The notes beneath the pieces are model-generated. The model made no database searches. It saw only the letters and a list, made by a program, of their open reading frames with translations, and was not told the DNA's origin. A program made the position numbers and the translations under genes. This document shows, one piece after another, positions 19,069 through 27,283 of a stretch of 64,000 nucleotides of DNA. The stretch is from Kineosporia babensis (GTDB lineage Bacteria; Actinomycetota; Actinomycetes; Actinomycetales; Kineosporiaceae): assembly GCF_021129305.1 (NCBI RefSeq), contig NZ_JAJOMB010000006.1, positions 1 through 64,000 of the forward strand, written 5' to 3'. Every line of letters begins with the position of its first letter. Position 1 is the stretch's first letter.

Positions 19069-19530
19069 TCAGTGTTCGGCTGGCTCTTCCCAAGCGGCCT
19101 GTGCGCCGCTGTGACCTACCCGGACGACTTGTTGCAATGTGCCGACCGATGCGACCACGGCCAGGAGGGCGACACATGCTGTGAGGGCTCGTGGTACGGC
19201 CCGGCTTCGCTGGCGCCGCCAGAGCCAGGTCGCCACCGCCGACGCAAGGAACAGGAAGAACAGCCAATTGCCCAGTTGGTGGGCCAGTTCGGCATGTCGC
19301 TCAATCGCCGGGTCTGTTCCCAGTGCGTCTTGTAGGGACCTGCCCGATTCATCGGTGAGGACCTGCAGGAGAATCGCGACCGTGGTGGCACCGAGGGGCC
19401 ACCGCCCCGCCCGGCGCTGGAACTCGGGCCAGACCGTGGCGAGGAGGACCGAAATGGCTGCGACCGGTATGAGGATCACAGATGCGTGGACGATCAGGGG
19501 ATGAGCCGGCAGGCTGGCGATGCTGTCCAT
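19069..19530 (-). CDS. DUF2231-type four-helix membrane protein
   Basis: 153 residues, starting MDSIASLPAHPLIVHASVIL: the PAHPLIVHA motif followed by four hydrophobic helices is characteristic of DUF2231 proteins. Function unknown; family members are often near redox or cytochrome genes and have His residues that might bind haem or metal. ATG 19530 has AGGAG upstream and follows the siderophore-interacting-protein gene by eight bases, so both are in one operon. Confidence 0.85.
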   Translation of the reverse strand: MDSIASLPAHPLIVHASVILIPVAAISVLLATVWPEFQRRAGRWPLGATTVAILLQVLTDESGRSLQDALGTDPAIERHAELAHQLGNWLFFLFLASAVATWLWRRQRSRAVPRALTACVALLAVVASVGTLQQVVRVGHSGAQAAWEEPAEH

Positions 19531-19538
19531 GACGGCTC

Positions 19539-20198
19539 CTAGAGTCCCGTCCTGCTGGTGGCCCAGAAGGCCTTGGTCGTGATGCCTTGCCTGGGCACCG
19601 ACTGATGCGCCATCACCGTGCGGCGCAACCCCTGAAGGGCCTCGGCCTGACCGAGCAGAACCGCCCCATCCAGCGGGACCTCTTCCTCAAAAGTGTTCTC
19701 GAGCCAGTGTTGAAGTCCTCCGGTCGGGAAGAAGTGGTATGCGGGCCAGCGTGACGTGAGCTGCTCGACCATGTAGGGGAGAACCTCGAAACCCACTACG
19801 TGGAGGGGGGCTTCCCGGACGTACGCGTCGACGGTGGCGATCGTCGACGCGTCTCCCAGGTAGAGGCGGCGGATCCCCTTCTGTTTCAGGGGGAGGTGTG
19901 GGCCTGCGACCACTGTCACCTCGCCCGTGGGGTTCTTCAGCCATCGGCTGCCGGGTCCGGTGCCGAGTGTCGTTGCGATCAGGACAATCTCGTCCTGGCT
20001 CGTACGCCAAACGGTGTAGTGGCGTTTCTCGGACGGGCTGACCCGCAACTGGATGTTGTGTCCGGTGCGCCAGCCCCGGAGAGGGGGCGGCGCCGCAAGG
20101 TGAATCTCGAGCAGGCCGGGGACGATCTGCTGCACGTCGACAACCCGGGCGGGCCGGCCGACCAGTGCCTGAGTGACGGTGCCTCTTGCCTGAGACAT
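19539..20198 (-). CDS. Siderophore-interacting protein-like flavin reductase
   Basis: 219 residues from ATG 20198, with GGAAGGAC upstream; 39 more codons are open upstream but overlap the operator. It has the FAD-binding pattern KRHYTVWR, then GPGSRWLKNPTGEVTVVAGPH, and the NAD(P)H half LYLGDASTIATVDAYVREAP and a C-terminal TKAFWATSRTGL. These match the SIP family, which reduces ferric siderophores to free the iron. No siderophore gene is adjacent here, so another oxidoreductase role is possible. Divergent TetR regulator, downstream DUF2231 gene. Confidence 0.85.
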   Translation of the reverse strand: MSQARGTVTQALVGRPARVVDVQQIVPGLLEIHLAAPPPLRGWRTGHNIQLRVSPSEKRHYTVWRTSQDEIVLIATTLGTGPGSRWLKNPTGEVTVVAGPHLPLKQKGIRRLYLGDASTIATVDAYVREAPLHVVGFEVLPYMVEQLTSRWPAYHFFPTGGLQHWLENTFEEEVPLDGAVLLGQAEALQGLRRTVMAHQSVPRQGITTKAFWATSRTGL

Positions 20199-20240
20199 GG
20201 CTGTCCTTCCGTGGACGGTGGAACGTGGTCTCAGAACTAA

Positions 20241-20255
20241 ACTAGACCGTCTAGT
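20241..20255. promoter_or_regulatory. TetR-type palindromic operator
   Basis: ACTAGAC-C-GTCTAGT, a perfect 15-bp inverted repeat, lies midway between the siderophore-interacting-protein start (20198) and the TetR start (20316). Position and form fit a shared TetR operator controlling both genes. Confidence 0.75.
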
Positions 20256-20274
20256 ATGGTTGGATGACGGTTTG

Positions 20275-20290
20275 TCCCTGAAATCAGGGA
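20275..20290. promoter_or_regulatory. Second dyad in the TetR intergenic region
   Basis: TCCCTGA-AA-TCAGGGA is a perfect 16-bp palindrome, 25 bp before the TetR start. Its arms differ from the ACTAGAC dyad. It could be a second operator or form a small hairpin in the tetR leader. Confidence 0.5.
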
Positions 20291-20315
20291 TGTCCCTGAC
20301 CCCGGGAGGATGCAT

Positions 20316-20951
20316 ATGAGGGAACGACCCCGAACCGAGAGGGGAGTCCGAAAGCGAAGAGCGGTCCTCACCGCCGCCCGTGACCTGTTCGTGCGCAGGG
20401 GCGTTGACCGCGTCAGCATGGACGCCATAGCGGCCGAGGCCGAAGTCTCCAAGGCGACGGTCTACGACTACTTCGGTGACAAGCAGAGCCTGGTCCAGGC
20501 CATCATCGACGACGCTTCAGACATGCTAACCGTTACAGCGAGCGCATCCATCGAGGAACACCTGAATGCCCGGGCGATCACGAGCAACGATGAACTTGCG
20601 ATCGCTCTGACCGCTCTGGCTATCGATGTGAGCGAGACCGTGATGGGGGTGTCGGACTATTCTGCCGTCGCCGCGCTCGTGAGTCAGCAACGCTGGCAGT
20701 CGGATTCCAGTGAGGACGTCTCGATCGACGTTCTCGTGCAGATGCTGGCCGAGGCGCTCGAAGGTTTCGGCGATGCGGGGTTGTTGGACGTGCCTGACAG
20801 CCAGTTGGCGGCCTCCCAGTTCACTGCCCTCACGGTTCTTCTGGCGGTTCATGAGCAACCCGACGTCATGGAAATGGATATGAACCGGGTGCGTCAGACC
20901 ATGATTGACGGGACCGCCACGTTCATGAGGGCTTTCGCGGTCAGGGGGTAA
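20316..20951 (+). CDS. TetR-family regulator
   Basis: 211 residues from ATG 20316 (GGGAGG six bases upstream; an ATG two codons earlier is too close to it). The N-terminus RKRRAVLTAARDLFVRRGVD, VSMDAIAAEAEVSKATVYDYFGDKQSL is a textbook TetR helix-turn-helix. The C-terminal domain resembles the AefR-like (TetR_C_7) group. Probable repressor of itself and of the divergent SIP/DUF2231 operon. Confidence 0.93.
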   Translation: MRERPRTERGVRKRRAVLTAARDLFVRRGVDRVSMDAIAAEAEVSKATVYDYFGDKQSLVQAIIDDASDMLTVTASASIEEHLNARAITSNDELAIALTALAIDVSETVMGVSDYSAVAALVSQQRWQSDSSEDVSIDVLVQMLAEALEGFGDAGLLDVPDSQLAASQFTALTVLLAVHEQPDVMEMDMNRVRQTMIDGTATFMRAFAVRG

Positions 20952-21108
20952 GTCGCTACCGGGTGACGGTGAGGGGAGTCGGCGCGCCGTCGGGGAGATG
21001 ACCTCGAAGGAAGGTGTCGAGCCGGATCAGTGAGTGCAGGCCGGCACTTATGAGGACAGCGACCGTGGCGCGGATGCCGTCGTCGGTCCAGAGCGGATCC
21101 CAAGAGAC

Positions 21109-21339
21109 CTACGTCAGCGACTCCAGCAGCCGGTTGCGCTTACGAAGTTCCTTGAGTTCCGCGGAGTCGCCCAGGGCGCTACCTGGGGTGCTGTCTTGGT
21201 CGTCGGCGATCTTCAGCCAGCGGTGCAGGGCCGAGGCGGAGATGTCGAAGTCCTTCGCGACCTGTTCGATCGTGGCATCGCCCTTACGGGCGACCGTGAT
21301 CACGTCGCGGCGGAACTCCTCGGGGAACGGTTTGGGCAC
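21109..21339 (-). mobile_element. IS3-family OrfA fragment
   Basis: 76 residues: PKPFPEEFRRDVITVARKG, IEQVAKDFDISASALHRWLK and ELKELRKRNRLLE are typical OrfA features, but the frame ends at the point where intact proteins continue with the rest of the zipper and lead into orfB. It differs clearly from the OrfA at 18647-18982, so two different IS3 elements have been here. Confidence 0.8.
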
Positions 21340-21409
21340 GTTGACATCCTCTCGGCAAGGACCGTGGTCCTTGCGAGTCAGGAGTCAACCAAACCGGGGG
21401 CAGTCCCTT

Positions 21410-21526
21410 CCGGGGTGCGAAGCCTGCACGGGCGGCTGGCTGCCTGACGATGCCGTGACGGGCGCGCCCAGGCCCTGCCCCACCTGCAAGCCACACCGGT
21501 ACGACGACGCAGGCAACGTTCAATGA
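21410..21526 (+). pseudogene. C-terminal relic of a zinc-ribbon protein, element-like
   Basis: The plus frame ending at 21526 reads GCEACTGGWLPDDAVTG then PRPCPTCKPHRYDDAGNVQ. A CxxC...CPxCKPH ending like this is familiar to me from small proteins of actinobacterial integrative elements. Its stop overlaps an ATG (21523) whose frame soon becomes the antisense of the CocE-like gene, so a following partner gene was probably cut away. Confidence 0.4.
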
Positions 21527-21627
21527 CCGCGCCATTCGGCTTCGCATCGGTGGGGCCAGCATCGCCTTGGCCGCGCCAGCCAGGCCGCAAGCAGCGGCGG
21601 GTTCACCCGAGCACTCGAGGCGCGGAT

Positions 21628-23346
21628 TCAGTCGAGGGCGATCTCGAAAGTGGCCTCGGCTTCGTCCAGGTCAAGGGTGGCCGTGTGATTCTCTCGGTAG
21701 AGGCTCAGTTCCGGCGCTTTCTTGCCTTTGGCGACCACGTCGTCAGCTGGGTCGTCGAGGTCCAGGGCGAGCACAGCGTCCTCAATCGTGATCTTCTGGT
21801 TCGACGGCTTGCCGTACCACTCGATGCGGTCGTCGATCGATCCGATGGTGACCGCGAGCACGTGACCCGGGTTGAGCGTCCAGTCGTTGGACTTGAACTC
21901 CAGCATGGTCTCGCCCGAGGAGATCTGGGAGACCTGCAGGTTGAACATGACCGCCTCGCCGTTCGGGGCCACGTCGTAGAGCTTGGTCATGACGTTGCCC
22001 TTCCCGGCTGCGGTCAGGGTGATCCTGGGAGTGCCGGTGATCCGGACAGCCTTGGCCTGGGGCTGCGCATGGCGGGTGAAAACCGTTCCGGAGGTGATGG
22101 CCTCGCCCTTGTCGGTGTAGGTGCCGCCGCCGATCGGGAGATGCACGGTCTGGTCGGCCACCGGCCAGTTGTCCTGGGAGCGCCATGTGCCGTTGCTGTC
22201 CTGGATCTGGAAGGCCGGGCTGGTGGTGGTCGGGTCGGTGCCCTTGAGGTACTGGTCGAAGAAGGGCATCACCTCCTCCTGGACCCAGCCGGTGCGGCCG
22301 GTCGCCCGCTTGCCGTCCTCGGTGACCCGGGCCCCGCCGCCGTGGTCCCACGGGCCGAACCAGGCGCGTTCAGAGCCCTCGTGGTTGGCCAGGAACTGCT
22401 GCACTGCGCGTGGCTCGGCGTTCAGGTCGAGGAAGCCCATGGCGATGAGCATCGGGGTCTGGGTGCCGGTGGCCTGGGCGGTGAGGTCGCGGGCCTGCCA
22501 GAAGCCGGAGTCCAGGTCGGGGGTGCGGTAGGTCTGCTGGATCTGCTCCAGGCAGTCCGGGTTGCTCTTCTCCCAGGTGGCGTTGGCCTTGTACTTCTTC
22601 GTGTCGTCCTTCATCGGCTTGATCGTGGCGATGTCGGTGAACACGTCAGCGAGGCTCTTGATTGCCAGGCGCGGTACCTCGCCGGAACGGAAGTACTGGT
22701 AGGGCTGCCAGATCGGAGCCTGAGCGACGACCGCCTTCAGCGCCGGGTGGTTGAGGTTGTTGCCGATCAGCGGGGTGGTGCCGTCGTACGAGGAGCCGAA
22801 CATGCCGACCGAGCCGCTGGACCAGGACTGCGTGGCGGCCCAGTCCACGGCGGCGCGCACATCGGCCTGCTCGCCTGGGCCGAACAGGTCGTGGCAGCCG
22901 GTGGAGCCGCCGAAGCCGCGCAGGTCGACCATCACCATGGCGTAGCCGCGCTCGAAGATCCGGCCCTCGTCGATCAGCCCGACGAATCGTCCGGACGGCC
23001 CCGCGCTCTTGTGACCCTCGGGCTGGGCCATGCCGGCGTGGGCGAAGTAGGGGCCGACCATCAGGATCACCGGCACCTTGTCGCCGGCCTTCAGCCCGGC
23101 AGGCAGCAGGACATCGGCGTGCAGTTCCACGCCGTCGGTGGAGGGGAAATAGTGCTCCGACCACATCGCGCCCGCGGGCACGCGCTCGTTCTGCTTCTGC
23201 GTGACGGATGCGGGCAACGCGACGGGGGGCGCGGGGGCAACGCTCGTTTCCGGGGCGGCGGGTGAAGTCGGTGTGGACGAGCCGGTGCAGGCGGCGAGGG
23301 CGATCAGGGGGAGCAGGGCAACGGCCGCTCGGGTGGTGCGCTTCAC
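21628..23346 (-). CDS. CocE/NonD-family hydrolase lipoprotein
   Basis: 572 residues. The lipobox LIALAAC at residues ~15-21 shows a lipoprotein. An alpha/beta-hydrolase domain follows, with nucleophile Ser in GMFGSSYDGTTPL, the strand motif YAMVMVDLRGFGGSTG and a late WFGPWDHGG that gives His. The C-terminal ~220 residues are the jelly-roll domain of X-Pro dipeptidyl-peptidase/CocE esterases. Known members cleave acyl esters or X-Pro peptides; the substrate here is unknown. GTG 23346. It is divergent from the GH85 gene, and the LacI-type operator at 23461 lies between them, so it may belong to the glycan regulon. Confidence 0.9.
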   Translation of the reverse strand: MKRTTRAAVALLPLIALAACTGSSTPTSPAAPETSVAPAPPVALPASVTQKQNERVPAGAMWSEHYFPSTDGVELHADVLLPAGLKAGDKVPVILMVGPYFAHAGMAQPEGHKSAGPSGRFVGLIDEGRIFERGYAMVMVDLRGFGGSTGCHDLFGPGEQADVRAAVDWAATQSWSSGSVGMFGSSYDGTTPLIGNNLNHPALKAVVAQAPIWQPYQYFRSGEVPRLAIKSLADVFTDIATIKPMKDDTKKYKANATWEKSNPDCLEQIQQTYRTPDLDSGFWQARDLTAQATGTQTPMLIAMGFLDLNAEPRAVQQFLANHEGSERAWFGPWDHGGGARVTEDGKRATGRTGWVQEEVMPFFDQYLKGTDPTTTSPAFQIQDSNGTWRSQDNWPVADQTVHLPIGGGTYTDKGEAITSGTVFTRHAQPQAKAVRITGTPRITLTAAGKGNVMTKLYDVAPNGEAVMFNLQVSQISSGETMLEFKSNDWTLNPGHVLAVTIGSIDDRIEWYGKPSNQKITIEDAVLALDLDDPADDVVAKGKKAPELSLYRENHTATLDLDEAEATFEIALD

Positions 23347-23460
23347 GGGTTGCTCCGGGTGCTCACAAGATCAGGGGGAGGGACAAGGTAGCCCAGATTT
23401 ACTGTCGTCCGACAACTCCGGGTCGTGCAGCCCTTGCTGTCGGCGAGAACCCGTTCCTAA

Positions 23461-23476
23461 ACTAAAGCGCATTAGT
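23461..23476. promoter_or_regulatory. LacI-type operator 1 (before GH85)
   Basis: ACTAAAGCGCATTAGT is a near-palindrome centred on CG with one mismatched pair. It is 22 bp before the GH85 start. It shares ACTAAAGCGC and TTAG with the perfect palindrome before the GH38 gene at 27242, which supports binding by the LacI protein encoded between the two. Confidence 0.85.
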
Positions 23477-23498
23477 TCACCTCGCGGAAGAGGTACGT

Positions 23499-26132
23499 GT
23501 GTCTCGCAGAAGAACTCTGACCATGGTCGCGACCGTCGCTCTGGTAGTCGGCGCCACCGTTCCCGCCACCGCCAGCGACACCCTGCCCTGGACCGGTGCG
23601 GCCGCCAAGGGTGCGAACCAGCCGTTCCAGCACGGTTACACCGCCGCCGATCTGCTGCGCTGGACCCCGAAGTCCGACCTGTTCGGCGATCTGACCCGCT
23701 CGAGAGTTCCGCTGCAGCAGCGCATCGCAGCCGACCAGAACACCCAGGCCGATCCGGATCTCGACCCCGGGGTGGAACACCTGACCCTGGCCGGGGACTA
23801 CGGCAACGCCTTCTTCGAAAGCTACCCGTACAACAACGAGTTCAGCGCCTACGCGTTCAACTTCTGGCAGTACACCGACTATTACGCCGCCTGGCACGGG
23901 ATGGCCAGCGAGGGCGTCCCGGAGGAGTTCTACGACCCCACCCTGGACTGGAAGGAGAAGTGGTTCGAGTTCGGCATGCTCAATCTGCCGAACTCCGCCT
24001 ACACCAACGCGGCCCACAAGAACGGCGTGAAATCGCTCGGCGGGATCTTCTTCTCCGAGAACGACCGCGGCACCCAGACGTACACCGAGCTGCTGCAGCA
24101 GGACGCCGACGGCGGCTATCCGGTGGCCGAGAAGCTGGTGGAGCTGGCCCAGTGGTACGGCTTCGACGGCTACTTCATCAACCAGGAAGAGCCCAAGGTC
24201 GCCCCGGCCGACATCCCGCGCTACAAGCAGTTCCTGAAGGTGATCAAGGATGCCGGGCTCTACATCCAGTTCTACGACTCGGTGCACAACACCACCGGCG
24301 ACCGGGTCTACCAGAACGCCTTCAACAGCCTGAACAGCCCGTTCGTGCGCGATCCGGAGCTCGGCGACGTCAGCGACTCGATGTTCCTGAACTACTGGTG
24401 GAACAAGAACCGGCTGAGCAGTTCGGCCGAGCACGCCAAGTCGCTGGGCCTGGATCCGCGCAAGAGCGTGTTCGCCGGGCTGGAGGCCGGCATGTACCAG
24501 TTCAGCCAGCCGTACAACCTGGACGACAACCTGGACGCCAAGGGCGTGCCGATGAACGCGATCGCCACCCTGGGCAGCGATTTCGTCCACGCCGACATGG
24601 CCGACAAGGAGGACGACGCCAACCAGTGGAAGGCCTACGACCGGGAACGCCGCTGGTGGACGGGAAGCTCGACCGGCGGCGAGCAGGACGCCGGTACCTG
24701 GAAGGGCATCTCGTCCTACATCACCGAGCGCTCCACGATCGGCGGCAGCGTCTTCGACACCACCTTCAACACCGGCCGCGGTCTGCAATACGTCTCGCAG
24801 GGCAAGGTTTCCGGTTCCGGAGAGTGGTCGAACATCAACATCCAGGACGAGCCGGTGACCTGGCAGTGGGACATCACCACGGCCGAGGGCAAGCAGGCGC
24901 TGGGCGTGGACTACGACTACGGCCCGAAGGCGACCCAGGCCGAGCGCTTCGACTATCAGCCGGTGGGTGCCTACGAGGGCGGCAACTCGCTGGTGCTGAG
25001 CGGTGATCTGCAGGCCACCAACCAGCTGAAGCTGTACCGCACCGATCTGTCGGTGGCCAAGAAGTCCGAGGTGGAACTGACCTATCGCAAGGTCTCGGCC
25101 TCGGACGATTCACAGCTGAGCGTTGCGGTCACGTTCAAGGACTCCCCCGAGAAGGTGGTGCACCTGCCGGTCAAGGGTTCCGGCAAACAGAGCAAGCAAT
25201 GGACGACGGCGACGCTCGACCTGGGTGCGCACGCCGGTCAGCAGATCGCCACGCTGGGCCTGGCGGTCGAGGCCAAGTCCGCGGTCAGCGGCTACCAGCT
25301 CAACGTCGGCCAGATCAGCATCACCGACGGCCGCAACCACACCCCGTCCACACCCCAGAACTTCCACATCGCCTCGGCGCTCACCGGCACCGACGAGCTG
25401 GAACTGGGCTGGAAATTGGGCGATTACGACAAGGTGGCGGAGTACGCGGTCTACGACAACGGCAGCTACGTCGGCGGCATCTATGACGACGTGCTCTACC
25501 TCAAGCACTTCACCTCGGACAAGGGCACGCTCGAGCTGAAGGCGGTCGGGCACGACGGCAGCTTCAGCAAGCCGGCCCAGCTGAAGTACGACTTCACCAA
25601 GGGCACCGGCGACGTGAAGGCGGTGGCCGAGAAGGACGGCACGGTGAAGGTCAGCTGGCCGACGCCGACCAACAACACCCGCGTGCTGCTGGAGTCGACC
25701 TACGACGACAAGCCGGTGACGAAGACGGTCCGGGTGACGAAGAAGGCCACGTCGGCCACTCTCACCGGGCTGCCGACCAAGGGCGGGCACTACAAGGTGA
25801 CGGTCGACGCGGGTAAGGGGAGCGAGGTCGCCTTCCGCGGGGAGTTCGCCGACACCGAGGTCGAGCCGTACTCCCAGGATCTGGTCACCGTCTCCGGCAC
25901 GAGCGCGCATTTCGCCACCCCGGCGACGGACGACTGGTACAAGATCTACGTGGAGGAGGACGGGGTGGCCCTGCAGTTCGCCACGACGTACTCCTCCGGG
26001 GCCAAGCCGTACATCATCCGGGGCCGCACCACCTCGGCCGCGCTGAACGTCGGGCTGAAGAGCGCCACCTCCAAGGTGACGGCCACCATCGAGGACTACT
26101 CCGGCAACCGGGCCACGACCGTGATCCGGTAG
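23499..26132 (+). CDS. Secreted GH85 endo-beta-N-acetylglucosaminidase
   Basis: 877 residues with a Sec signal peptide (to about residue 26, ATVPATA). The catalytic domain (~45-400) contains AFNFWQYTDYYAAWHGM and the GH85 active-site motif GYFINQEE, giving Asn228 and catalytic Glu230. GH85 enzymes cut between the two core GlcNAc residues of N-glycans with retention, using substrate-assisted catalysis. The C-terminal half has beta-sandwich modules (galactose-binding-like ~450-610, FN3-like ~615-800). No sortase signal, so it is released. GTG start, GAGG upstream. It begins the glycan locus and lies under LacI operator 1. Confidence 0.95.
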   Translation: MSRRRTLTMVATVALVVGATVPATASDTLPWTGAAAKGANQPFQHGYTAADLLRWTPKSDLFGDLTRSRVPLQQRIAADQNTQADPDLDPGVEHLTLAGDYGNAFFESYPYNNEFSAYAFNFWQYTDYYAAWHGMASEGVPEEFYDPTLDWKEKWFEFGMLNLPNSAYTNAAHKNGVKSLGGIFFSENDRGTQTYTELLQQDADGGYPVAEKLVELAQWYGFDGYFINQEEPKVAPADIPRYKQFLKVIKDAGLYIQFYDSVHNTTGDRVYQNAFNSLNSPFVRDPELGDVSDSMFLNYWWNKNRLSSSAEHAKSLGLDPRKSVFAGLEAGMYQFSQPYNLDDNLDAKGVPMNAIATLGSDFVHADMADKEDDANQWKAYDRERRWWTGSSTGGEQDAGTWKGISSYITERSTIGGSVFDTTFNTGRGLQYVSQGKVSGSGEWSNINIQDEPVTWQWDITTAEGKQALGVDYDYGPKATQAERFDYQPVGAYEGGNSLVLSGDLQATNQLKLYRTDLSVAKKSEVELTYRKVSASDDSQLSVAVTFKDSPEKVVHLPVKGSGKQSKQWTTATLDLGAHAGQQIATLGLAVEAKSAVSGYQLNVGQISITDGRNHTPSTPQNFHIASALTGTDELELGWKLGDYDKVAEYAVYDNGSYVGGIYDDVLYLKHFTSDKGTLELKAVGHDGSFSKPAQLKYDFTKGTGDVKAVAEKDGTVKVSWPTPTNNTRVLLESTYDDKPVTKTVRVTKKATSATLTGLPTKGGHYKVTVDAGKGSEVAFRGEFADTEVEPYSQDLVTVSGTSAHFATPATDDWYKIYVEEDGVALQFATTYSSGAKPYIIRGRTTSAALNVGLKSATSKVTATIEDYSGNRATTVIR

Positions 26133-26180
26133 AGGTACCGTGCTGGGATTCTGCCCGAACCGCCCCTGACGAGGTCCTTC

Positions 26181-27206
26181 ATGCCGCCGCGACAGCACCG
26201 CCCGACGTTGAAGGACCTCGCCACCCGGCTGGGCATCTCCGAGACCGCGGCCTCGTTCGCGCTCAACGGCCGGCCCGGGGTGTCCGAGCAGACCCGTGAG
26301 CGGGTCCTGGCCTTGGCCGAGGAGCTGAACTGGGCCCCCAACCACGCGGCGCGCACGTTGTCCGGCATCACCTCGATGACGGTCGGCTTCGTGCTCACCC
26401 GTGACGTGCAGGAGTTCGGGATGGAGAGCTTTTACCTGCGGCTGCTGACCGGGGCCCAGTTCGTGCTCAGCAGCCGTGGGTACGCCCTGCTGTTCCAGAT
26501 GACGCACTCGGTGGACGAGGAACTGGCCGTGCTGCGCCGCTGGAGCAAGGAGCGCCGGGTCGAGGGTGTGATCATCAGCGACCTGCGCCGGGCCGACCCT
26601 CGTCCGGCGTTCCTGAAGGAGTTGGGTCTGCCGGCCGTGCTGGCCGGTGGCCCTGACCCCAAACGGCTGCTCCCGGCCGTGACGGTGGACGACGGGGTGG
26701 CGATGCGGCTGCTGGTGGAGCACCTGCAGCAGACCGGCTGCCGCCGCCTGGCCTACGTCAGTGGCCCGGCCGAACTGTTGCACGTCCATCGGCGCATCGG
26801 TGCGTTCCGGAAGGCCGCGTCGGGGGTGCTGGCCGATCCCGGCGTGGTGCACACCGACTACAGCGAGGAACAAGGTCTGGCCGCGACCCGTCGGCTGATC
26901 GAGGCGGACGACCGGCCCGATGCTCTGGTGTTCGACAACGAGGTGCTGGCGGTGGCCGGGGTGCGGGCCTTGCGGGCGGCCGGGCTCCTCGCCGAGATCT
27001 CGGTGGCGAGCTGCGAGGACTCGGCGATCTGCGTGGCTCTGCAGCCCTCGCTCACCGCCGTGCGGCGCGACCCGACGGTGTTCGGCGAGGCGGTGGCCCG
27101 CAAGCTGCTGCGCCTCGTCGACTCCCCGGACGGCCCGGCGGCCCGGCCGGACATCGAGGCACAGCAGCCGACCATCGTGGTGCGCGAGAGCACCCCGCAG
27201 CGCTGA
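26181..27206 (+). CDS. LacI-family repressor of the glycan locus
   Basis: 341 residues. The helix-turn-helix and hinge TLKDLATRLGISETAASFAL, GRPGVSEQTRERVLALAEEL and PNHAARTLSG are at the N-terminus, followed by a periplasmic-binding-protein-like effector domain. It lies between the GH85 gene and the GH38 operon, with matching operators in front of each. The effector is probably a released mannose-containing oligosaccharide. Confidence 0.94.
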   Translation: MPPRQHRPTLKDLATRLGISETAASFALNGRPGVSEQTRERVLALAEELNWAPNHAARTLSGITSMTVGFVLTRDVQEFGMESFYLRLLTGAQFVLSSRGYALLFQMTHSVDEELAVLRRWSKERRVEGVIISDLRRADPRPAFLKELGLPAVLAGGPDPKRLLPAVTVDDGVAMRLLVEHLQQTGCRRLAYVSGPAELLHVHRRIGAFRKAASGVLADPGVVHTDYSEEQGLAATRRLIEADDRPDALVFDNEVLAVAGVRALRAAGLLAEISVASCEDSAICVALQPSLTAVRRDPTVFGEAVARKLLRLVDSPDGPAARPDIEAQQPTIVVRESTPQR

Positions 27207-27241
27207 AGGTCCCGTTTTGGGCGGATCCATTGACGCGGCCT

Positions 27242-27257
27242 ACTAAAGCGCTTTAGC
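27242..27257. promoter_or_regulatory. LacI-type operator 2 (before GH38 operon)
   Basis: The core CTAAAGCGCTTTAG (27243-27256) is a perfect 14-bp palindrome, 27 bp before the GH38 start. It matches operator 1 at 23461-23476 in 14 of 16 positions. Confidence 0.9.
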
Positions 27258-27283
27258 GTTCGCTGCAGATCGGAGGTGGCCCA

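Larger units (their letters stand above)
20952..21627. other. Gene-poor scar with mobile-element fragments
   Basis: No intact gene lies in this 676-bp stretch. It holds, left to right, a minus-strand tail (about 20955-21100) reading TDDGIRATVAVLISAGLHSL then a stop, an IS3-type orfA fragment, a palindrome GCAAGGACC-GT-GGTCCTTGC at 21355-21374, and a plus-strand protein tail with a Cys-rich zinc-ribbon pattern. The pieces come from different genes on both strands, as expected after several insertions and deletions. Confidence 0.65.

Noticed and set aside
21523-23265. 580-codon plus-strand frame opposite the CocE-like gene
   Set aside because: Antisense to a clear lipoprotein hydrolase; only its first codons might be a relic start.
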